A stretch of 64,000 nt of DNA, taken from the NCBI GenBank assembly GCA_910578515.1, contig CAJTQR010000004.1, positions 186,001 through 250,000 of the forward strand. The letters run 5' to 3'. Under the pieces are notes generated by a model. The model saw only the letters and a list, made by a program, of their open reading frames with translations, did not search any database and was not told the DNA's origin. Position numbers and translations under genes: made by a program. The DNA is from an uncultured Duncaniella sp. (GTDB lineage Bacteria; Bacteroidota; Bacteroidia; Bacteroidales; Muribaculaceae). This document shows, piece by piece, positions 44,695-50,836 of this stretch (the first letter of the stretch is position 1; every line of letters begins with the position of its first letter).

Positions 44695-45480
44695 ATGAAA
44701 GAATCTAATTACAATCCTGATTTAAGGCTGGCAGAGGTGACACGCTATATCACCCCTTTGCGCGAAGGAGGGTCACTCCCGGCGTTGGCTGAAGCTGACG
44801 ACGGTTTCAAGTATGTGGTAAAATTCCGAGGAGCCGGTCATGGCACCAAAGCTCTGATAGCCGAGCTGGTGGGCGGTGAGATTGCCCGCGCCGCAGGGCT
44901 GAAGGTTCCTGAGCTCGTGAAACTTGAGCTTGGCGAGGAGTTCGGACGCACTGAAGGGGATGAGGAAATCCAGGACCTTCTGAAAGCAAGCCGCGGACTG
45001 AACCTCGGGCTGCATTATCTCTCGGGAGCTATGACATGGGATGTATCAGTCAACCATGCCGCACCGCTCGAAGCCTCGATGATAGTATGGCTCGACGCAT
45101 TTCTCACTAATGTTGACCGCACCATCCGCAACACCAATATGCTCCTATGGCAACGGGAACTATGGTTGATTGACCATGGGGCGTCTCTCTATTTCCATCA
45201 CTCGTGGGATGGATGGGAAAAGACAGCCCTCACCCCATTCCCCTACATAAAAGACCATGCACTGCTTCGCGATGCATCAATGCTCCGTGAAGCCGACGAA
45301 ATAATGCGCTCCCGAATCACCCCGGAGACAATCACTGCAATCATCGACTCAATCCCTGACGAGTGGCTTGAATCGCCTGAAGAGCAACGCGACGTATATC
45401 GCCGATTTTTAATTACCCGTATTGAAAATTCCAACATATTCACCGACCATGCAATCACAGTCCGACAAACACTTATATGA
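44695..45480 (+). CDS. HipA-like kinase-fold protein
   Basis: A 261-residue protein similar to the C-terminal kinase part of HipA but lacking the usual N-terminal subdomain. Likely ATP-binding Lys43 lies in FKYVVKFRG, catalytic Asp141 and metal-binding Asn residues in FLTNVDRTIRNTNMLLW, and the DFG-like Asp160 in LWLIDHGASLYF. These residues appear intact, so protein or nucleotide phosphorylation is possible. The ATG at 44695 replaces a TTG two codons earlier. It overlaps the DUF3037 gene by 32 bases, and the two form a tight pair. In HipA systems the kinase is a toxin, but no HipB-like antitoxin is adjacent. Confidence 0.8.
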   Translation: MKESNYNPDLRLAEVTRYITPLREGGSLPALAEADDGFKYVVKFRGAGHGTKALIAELVGGEIARAAGLKVPELVKLELGEEFGRTEGDEEIQDLLKASRGLNLGLHYLSGAMTWDVSVNHAAPLEASMIVWLDAFLTNVDRTIRNTNMLLWQRELWLIDHGASLYFHHSWDGWEKTALTPFPYIKDHALLRDASMLREADEIMRSRITPETITAIIDSIPDEWLESPEEQRDVYRRFLITRIENSNIFTDHAITVRQTLI

Positions 45481-45841
45481 ATATGCAGTAGTCCGTTTCG
45501 TACCACGTGTGGAACGAGAAGAATTTATCAATGTAGGGCTTGTGATGATGTGCAAGCGACGCCGATGGCTACGCGCACAGATTTGCTGCGATAAGGATAG
45601 AATCACGGCTCTCTTCGGCGCCGAGACCGATATCCCGGCGCTCAGGCAACAATTGCAATCGTTCCTGGACATAGCTGAAGGCCGAGGATGTAGCCCGATA
45701 GCCGGACTTGAGACTCACGAGCGCTTCCGCTGGCTCACTGCCGTGAGGAGTGCCTCGATAGCGACCTCCCGCCCTCATCCAGGCACCACCACCGACCTTG
45801 ACGACACTTTCGCCCGTCTATTTGCCGAGCTTGTGGAATAA
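45449..45841 (+). CDS. DUF3037 protein paired with the HipA-like kinase
   Basis: A 130-residue protein of the DUF3037 family, recognised by YEYAVVRFVPRVEREEFINVGLVMMCKRRRWLRAQI at the start and the FARLFAELVE end. Its function is unknown. DUF3037 genes often adjoin HipA-like kinase genes, and here they overlap by 32 bases, which argues for a joint function. The ATG at 45449 is used. Confidence 0.82.
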   Translation: MQSQSDKHLYEYAVVRFVPRVEREEFINVGLVMMCKRRRWLRAQICCDKDRITALFGAETDIPALRQQLQSFLDIAEGRGCSPIAGLETHERFRWLTAVRSASIATSRPHPGTTTDLDDTFARLFAELVE

Positions 45842-45934
45842 TATCCCATATATACTTCTTTTATCTGTCTGATTATTAAATCTCAGCTAAATTTGATATT
45901 TTTGTAAGAGTTTTTCATTAAATATATTTCCAAT

Positions 45935-46051
45935 ATGAATCTTTCTTGGTTTAATTTTCTCCCTGTCGTGGGAGGTCTAATCGGTGCCTTAATCGGCAGT
46001 CACTATTATAAACAGAACAAGTATAGACAGAACAAGCGCGGCAAGAAATAA
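45935..46051 (+). CDS. 38-residue membrane peptide
   Basis: A small ORF starts MNLSWFNFLPVVGGLIGALI and continues with SHYYKQNKYRQNKRGKK. It has one hydrophobic, glycine-zipper-like segment and a strongly basic tail. A -7 box (TATTTTTG) at 45897-45904 precedes it by about 30 bases. The layout resembles small membrane peptides, including type I toxins, but no antisense RNA could be identified. No family is recognised. Confidence 0.55.
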   Translation: MNLSWFNFLPVVGGLIGALIGSHYYKQNKYRQNKRGKK

Positions 46052-46188
46052 TCTTAAAGGTTGTGTAAAAACGACCTCTTAAATTAACACACGTCATTGG
46101 GCAGACTCTCACCCCATAAAACAGCACCTATACAACTCTCCCGATATCACCGCATGATTGCACAAAAAAATAGTCTAATCAGCCTTAG

Positions 46189-46220
46189 CAATGGTTCGGT
46201 AAGAGTGTGTTTGAATTTAA
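46189..46220 (+). repeat. Dispersed short repeat, copy 1
   Basis: It begins CAATGGTTCGGTAAG and continues with a TTTGAATTxAA segment. The first 15 bases are identical to 50550-50564, and the following bases are similar. Possibly a small mobile or structural intergenic element. Confidence 0.5.
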
Positions 46221-46264
46221 CTCACTCTAAGTACATAACTGTCTCTCGCCGATAACCCAGACAT

Positions 46265-46303
46265 AATCGAGCTATGCTACCATTTGAGTGGCATAGCTCG
46301 ATT
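46265..46303 (+). terminator. Hairpin of unknown assignment
   Basis: A perfect 13-bp inverted repeat (46265-46277 and 46291-46303) with a 13-base loop, about 210 bases after the small membrane peptide gene. No long U-tract follows, so it may be a terminator or a structural element. Confidence 0.45.
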
Positions 46304-46490
46304 GCTTTCAGTATGTTAGAGATTGAGACTACTAACTTCCCTTACCTCCTACTTGATTTTATGCTTTTCGGTATCGTTCTACGACAGTGTCATGCTGTGA
46401 CTTGTGAAACTTTTGAAACTTTTGGGCTTTGGGGCATTTTTTTCAATTTATAAAGTATAATATTAGAAATTTATATCTATATTTGCAGAT

Positions 46491-46812
46491 GCAGACCGCG
46501 TAGCAGAGCCCCGGTCCGGGGTAAAGCGGGCGGGAGCACAGACATTTTAAGAAAGCGTTTATCCGCGCTGATTTCTTGACACTTCGAAATTCTCGCAAAA
46601 TTTCAATCAATAGTCAAGGGTTGAGCAACGGTAGATGCCCGTGGATATGTAATATCAAGCAGCCGGCGTAGCGCCTTGTGAAAGGTGTGGCCGGACGCTA
46701 TTGTTGCATATATTAGCGTGGGCTTCTGCGTTGTCGTCCGACTATTGATGGGCAATGCGAGAAGCCTCGAAGTGTAGGACGGCAACAGATACAGATTCCT
46801 ACGCTTTTTTTT
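46491..46812 (+). ncRNA. Unassigned structured RNA of about 320 nt
   Basis: It starts a few bases after a TATATTTG box (46478-46485) and ends in a terminator hairpin (46772-46779 with 46797-46804) followed by T8. Internal helices include CCCCG/CGGGG (46509-46521), AAGAAA..GCG with CGC..TTTCTT (46549-46577), GAAATT/AATTTC (46586-46604), GCGCCTT with AAGGTG (46671-46687), GGCTTCT/AGAAGCC (46721-46727, 46760-46766) and GUUGUCGUCC/GGACGGCAAC (46730-46739, 46777-46786). The 5' GCGTAG (46498-46503) can also pair with CTACGC (46799-46804). I do not see the signatures of tmRNA, RNase P RNA or SRP RNA, so I leave it unnamed. The gene after it starts at 46868. Confidence 0.6.
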
Positions 46813-46867
46813 ATATAAACCAATCTAATGCCAACGAGGGGAAGACCGCGGCGACTTAACCTGCCTT

Positions 46868-48169
46868 ATGCCTACCGACACAACTTCAAACCGAAGTAAA
46901 ATTATTTTAGGAGTGCTTCTTGTTCTCTCGATTGCCGCATTCGTATTCTTTGCTACGTTCGCCCCGGAGGCATCACTTGATCTTATCTTCTGTGATGTTA
47001 AATTCTCATTAATTCTTATATTCGTAATTCTATTCTTTATTTCACTTTTTGTCCGTCAATTCGATGAAAAAAGAGACTCTCCATCCTATATATCTACATC
47101 GGGGGAGTTTGATCTTACGTCCCCTCGTTGCTATACTCCGATCAAAGTGACACCTATTTCAAAAATTTTGGGAAGAGAAAACATCTTCGGTCAAAAAAAT
47201 CTTGAAGAATTCCGCTATGCCGATGGTGTTCTCTATGTTCGCAATAGTGCTGGTCGTGAGATTGAAGGTCCACTGGAGTCTCTTACTTTTTCATATAAGG
47301 TAAACAAGGATGACGCTACCGATAAAATCTATATCTACCAATACCGCATCACTGACAAAAACGGCAACAAGGTTCAGTACAATAAACATAAAACCATGTT
47401 CAATGATGAAGAATTCGCCGATATGGAAATGATACTTTCTCTTTGCGGGAAAATAGATGAAACTAATTTCAGCAAATTCTCACGAAAATTCGGGAAAGCT
47501 CTTGAAACAATCAAAGATCTCGATTTTCATAACATCGCAGGATCAGCTACTGATATGGTAGTTGATGCAGCCACTGACAAAGTAGCAGATAAATCTATCA
47601 ATTATGTAGGTAAAATTGCTCGTGCGCGTTTGATCAAAACCCAAAAACATGAAACTTTCTTTAAGAAAATTCGCAAATACGGTCTTTACGTGATCGTTGG
47701 TATATATATACTTGCGGTTATTATAGTCAATATTTCACATATTTCAGACTCTCTAACTCCTGCTGATGAAGTGACCGAAATGGAGATGACTAACGAAACA
47801 GTTGAAAATAAAATTCCATCTTCAGTTTGGTACTCTTTCATAGATCTTGCAAATGGCGGGGCTGATGGGATTTATGTATGTCAATTTTTAGAAAATGGTA
47901 AAACTTTTTACCTATCAGTCGTTCCTGAGGTTGGAGGTGGGGCATACCTTGCACCGACAAGCGATCTTTATGGACTTGTGATTGATGAGGAAAACGACAA
48001 CCGTACTTCATTCATCTGTTCTACTATAAATCCCGAAACTGAGGAGCCAGCTGCAATAAGACTATCTATGGAATTTTCTGAATCATTGCAAGATGTACAA
48101 GGAAAATTAGTTGGCATGGACGGAATCATTTACGAATATTCAGGGAATCTGATTGAAGCGGAGGAGTAA
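46868..48169 (+). CDS. Membrane protein of unknown function
   Basis: A 433-residue protein with two adjacent membrane segments near the N-terminus (about 11-30 and 43-61), a soluble region of about 200 residues (ILGRENIFGQKNLEEFRYADGVLYV, similar in feel to PH-like domains), a third membrane segment (YGLYVIVGIYILAVIIVN, near 277-294) and a C-terminal beta-rich domain. No family is recognised. The stop codon overlaps the next start in TAATG, so it is coupled to a lipoprotein gene. Codon use and A+T content differ from the housekeeping genes, which suggests acquisition. Confidence 0.7.
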   Translation: MPTDTTSNRSKIILGVLLVLSIAAFVFFATFAPEASLDLIFCDVKFSLILIFVILFFISLFVRQFDEKRDSPSYISTSGEFDLTSPRCYTPIKVTPISKILGRENIFGQKNLEEFRYADGVLYVRNSAGREIEGPLESLTFSYKVNKDDATDKIYIYQYRITDKNGNKVQYNKHKTMFNDEEFADMEMILSLCGKIDETNFSKFSRKFGKALETIKDLDFHNIAGSATDMVVDAATDKVADKSINYVGKIARARLIKTQKHETFFKKIRKYGLYVIVGIYILAVIIVNISHISDSLTPADEVTEMEMTNETVENKIPSSVWYSFIDLANGGADGIYVCQFLENGKTFYLSVVPEVGGGAYLAPTSDLYGLVIDEENDNRTSFICSTINPETEEPAAIRLSMEFSESLQDVQGKLVGMDGIIYEYSGNLIEAEE

Positions 48170-49068
48170 TGAAATCTTTTTGGTTATATCTAACAGTTGT
48201 TGCCGCTTTATGTCTATCGGCATGTTCTAATCCAATTTCTTCAGAAATAAACGAAGCTTTTCAGGAACGTAATGATGGTAAAACACGAGCTGGAATTGCA
48301 CGAGTGCAGAAGCTCGTGGATAAAGTTGACAATTCATATTCCGTTTACGACATTGCTAATATTGCGATCGCTGCAATGACTTTTGCGATTGACTGCGATG
48401 ATTCTACCCTCGGCGAAAAAGGCCTTGAGCTTGCAAAATTCGCATGGCAAAAAAATCCGCAAGAGTGCAACAAAATGATAGAAGAAGAGGGTTACAGTAT
48501 AGCAGGCTATGAATCATTCGATGATGCTGTCCATATTCTTTACGATGGTGTTCAGACCCTTAAGCTCAAAGCTCAGATAGTAGGTAAATGGCAAACGAAC
48601 TATAACCATCGTATAGGCTCTGAAAGTCAAGAGTACGTTGAGACAATCTCATTGAACCCTGATGGGACTTTCTTGGAAGAATACCTCATACACATACTTT
48701 CGAATGATGGAGATTATGAAATCAAGGCCGATGTAAATTCGTCAGTTTCTGGTGAATGGGTATTAGTTGGCGATGAACTTACTTTAAGTTATAATGATAG
48801 GACATTGCAAGTTTCAATCGTTCCGAACACCTTTAAGATGTCAATCTCCGGTTCTGCATTCTTCAATGGTGGAAACATTTTTGATTTAGCATTTGATGGA
48901 GCTTTTGCAGAAGATGAGGTAAAAAAGGAATTGGTAGATAATGTCATGGAAATGACACAGCGACAGTACCAATCTGGAGACATAATTTGTTCAGTGTCAA
49001 TCAATAAACATGGAAACCTTCGACTGAGTTCTATCATGGACAGCCATACTTATATCAAACAGCCATGA
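48169..49068 (+). CDS. Lipoprotein coupled to the upstream membrane protein
   Basis: A 299-residue predicted lipoprotein (signal peptide ending LCLSAC, Cys19). Residues 25-135 are helical and repeat-like. From about residue 138 a beta domain begins with IVGKWQTNYNHR, a pattern of lipocalin-like or DUF-type WxG domains (later SGEWVLVGDELTLSYNDRTLQV). Function unknown. It overlaps the membrane protein gene by one base and is closed by the terminator at 49161-49209. Confidence 0.7.
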   Translation: MKSFWLYLTVVAALCLSACSNPISSEINEAFQERNDGKTRAGIARVQKLVDKVDNSYSVYDIANIAIAAMTFAIDCDDSTLGEKGLELAKFAWQKNPQECNKMIEEEGYSIAGYESFDDAVHILYDGVQTLKLKAQIVGKWQTNYNHRIGSESQEYVETISLNPDGTFLEEYLIHILSNDGDYEIKADVNSSVSGEWVLVGDELTLSYNDRTLQVSIVPNTFKMSISGSAFFNGGNIFDLAFDGAFAEDEVKKELVDNVMEMTQRQYQSGDIICSVSINKHGNLRLSSIMDSHTYIKQP

Positions 49069-49160
49069 TGGCAACAATTCTCAAGTGTAGCAGATAAATT
49101 ATATTATAAATGCACATGACACAAAATCTCCGTGCTTAAAGATTTTTAGGTAGCAATATA

Positions 49161-49209
49161 ACCAAACGCAAGAGCCTGTCATTGGTTTTCACAGGCACTT
49201 GCGTTTGGT
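49161..49209 (+). terminator. Terminator after the membrane protein/lipoprotein pair
   Basis: A long stem (49161-49179 and 49191-49209; 11 + 6 bp around an internal mismatch) with a loop of about 11 bases, about 90 bases after the lipoprotein stop. Confidence 0.75.
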
Positions 49210-49285
49210 TTAAATGTATGAGGGGAATTCTTAGTGTTAGAATTTAACACACTAAAAATGTTATATTAAGAAATTGGCATTTGAT

Positions 49286-50404
49286 TTAATTCGAAAACAC
49301 CTCCTCATCCTCATATTCAGGGATGGATTTGAGGAGATACTCGACCATCGGCAAGGTGTCGAGGGGCACGTTACGGTTGTGACGGTCAAATACCGCACGC
49401 GCATTGCGCACGAAAGCATCCCGGCGCGGGCGCATCGACTCGCTTATGCTCTCGCTTTCGGAGGGAAACAAGCGGTAATTGTCCCCCTTTGCCACGGGAG
49501 GATGCACAAACACCATACGGTAGGAAGCCCCTTTGATAAGAGCCTTGCCATCCATATCACGGCCTAAAGTAACACGCACCATTGCGCCCCCACGGGTGTC
49601 AGTGGTGCGCATTGCTGATATGAAGTTGCCAAGCGAATAGACCGTGAGCACAGGGCGTCCGGTCACAGCGCTCTCAGTGAGTTGCATCGGCTGTATGACA
49701 TGCGGATGACCGCCGATAATCATCTCCACTCCAAGCGAGTCAAGATAGGCTGCAAGCGATTTCTGCTCGCTGTTGGGTAGCAGTTTGTACTCGTCACCCC
49801 AATGTATGCACACGGCGATCAGTTCAGCCCCTTTCTCACGGGCCTCGGCTACATCACGGGCCATACGCCGGCGGTTGATATAATCGATCTCGATGTCGCT
49901 GTGCTTCTCTATGCCATTGGTACCATAGGTGTAATTGAGAAAAGCTATTTTGAAACCGTTGATTTCACGTATGAACGGCAGTATTTCGCTCCGCTGAACC
50001 GCATTGCGATATACTCCAAGCCACGGCACACCGGCCGACTCGAATGCCGAGATGGTGCGCAGCACTCCACGGTCATGACGGTCCAGTATATGATTGTTGG
50101 CCGAAAGCATGAGGTCAAAGCCGGCATCGGTCAGGGCTGTAATATAATTGTCGTGGGCGCAAAACATCGGATAGCCCGAATAAGGCGCACCACCCAGAGG
50201 AGTCTCAAGATTGACCACGGCATAGTCAGCCGAACTGATATAAGGTTTCAGCGAGACAAAATAGGGCGAGTAATCAAGCTCGCCGTCGGGCAACCGTGCA
50301 GCGTCGATCTGCCGCTGATGCTGCATGGCATCCCCTGCAAAAACCAGTTCAGCCCTATCACCCGGCAACAGCAACGTGCATAATATCAGAAGTATATCAA
50401 TCAT
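49286..50404 (-). CDS. CapA-family metallophosphoesterase-like protein
   Basis: A 372-residue protein of the CapA (poly-gamma-glutamate synthesis, PGA_cap) family, related to calcineurin-like phosphoesterases. Motifs are FAGDAMQH at the start, YAVVNLETPL, MLSANNHILDRH, CIHWGDEY, IIGGHPHVIQP and YSLGNFIS, which carry the metal-binding Asp, Asn and His residues. A hydrophobic N-terminus (IDILLILCTLLLPG) may be a signal peptide. No other capsule polymer gene is adjacent, so a role in poly-glutamate is not implied; the substrate is unknown. Confidence 0.9.
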   Translation of the reverse strand: MIDILLILCTLLLPGDRAELVFAGDAMQHQRQIDAARLPDGELDYSPYFVSLKPYISSADYAVVNLETPLGGAPYSGYPMFCAHDNYITALTDAGFDLMLSANNHILDRHDRGVLRTISAFESAGVPWLGVYRNAVQRSEILPFIREINGFKIAFLNYTYGTNGIEKHSDIEIDYINRRRMARDVAEAREKGAELIAVCIHWGDEYKLLPNSEQKSLAAYLDSLGVEMIIGGHPHVIQPMQLTESAVTGRPVLTVYSLGNFISAMRTTDTRGGAMVRVTLGRDMDGKALIKGASYRMVFVHPPVAKGDNYRLFPSESESISESMRPRRDAFVRNARAVFDRHNRNVPLDTLPMVEYLLKSIPEYEDEEVFSN

Positions 50405-50836
50405 ATAACACCATCATATATAAGGAGATACAAAAGGACAAAAGTTTCAAAAGAAACAACGTTTTATAAATGTATGATTTAAAATGAAGAATAAAAATTC
50501 AACATTCAAAAACTAAACATTTAAAATTAAAACAACTTTTGTTTCTTTTCAATGGTTCGGTAAGGAGTATTTTGAATTAATCCATGGGCAAATTTTTTTC
50601 TTTCTCTTGCACTATTTTTTGTATCTTTACCATCCGAAAACCAAATTCTGCCTCACAGAAAGCTCATCCGACAGTGGATTACAGCGCAATCACGGTGTAC
50701 TAAAAAGGTTTAATTATCGCTTCCCATAAGCGAAACTTCTTGAAATCAGAAGCCTTTTTCCGAAATGCACGCGCATTTCGCTCCATCCCGATTGTTATAA
50801 CTCTGTGGATAAAATCAAAGGCAGGAGGCAAGACTT
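50405..50836. other. Intergenic region with repeat and structured leader
   Basis: No coding frame is seen. It holds the second copy of the dispersed repeat (50550-50580), a weak -7-like box (TATCTTTA, 50622-50629), and three successive hairpins in the probable leader of the next gene: CGCTT/AAGCG (50718-50732), CTTCT/AGAAG (50736-50752, followed by CCTTTTT) and CGAAATGC/GCATTTCG (50761-50780). Confidence 0.45.
50550..50580 (+). repeat. Dispersed short repeat, copy 2
   Basis: CAATGGTTCGGTAAG (50550-50564) followed by a TTTGAATTAA segment, matching the copy at 46189-46220 apart from small changes. Confidence 0.5.

Larger units (their letters stand above)
46052..46490. other. Non-coding region before the structured RNA
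   Basis: No coding frame is seen. The region holds one copy of a dispersed repeat (46189-46220), a terminator-like hairpin (46265-46303), and at its right end the -7 box (TATATTTG, 46478-46485) of the RNA gene. Confidence 0.5.

Noticed and set aside
45480..45530. Possible parS site (ACCACGTGTGG)
   Set aside because: It is inside the DUF3037 coding region and does not match the full symmetric parS pattern.
46603..46785. Minus-strand ORF of 60 codons inside the structured RNA
   Set aside because: It lies across RNA helices, has no promoter, and is better explained as chance reading of a non-coding RNA gene.
46491..46812. Naming the structured RNA tmRNA, RNase P RNA or 6S RNA
   Set aside because: No tRNA-like ends or tag frame, no GAGGAAAGTCC core, and not the long rod expected for 6S, so no name was assigned.
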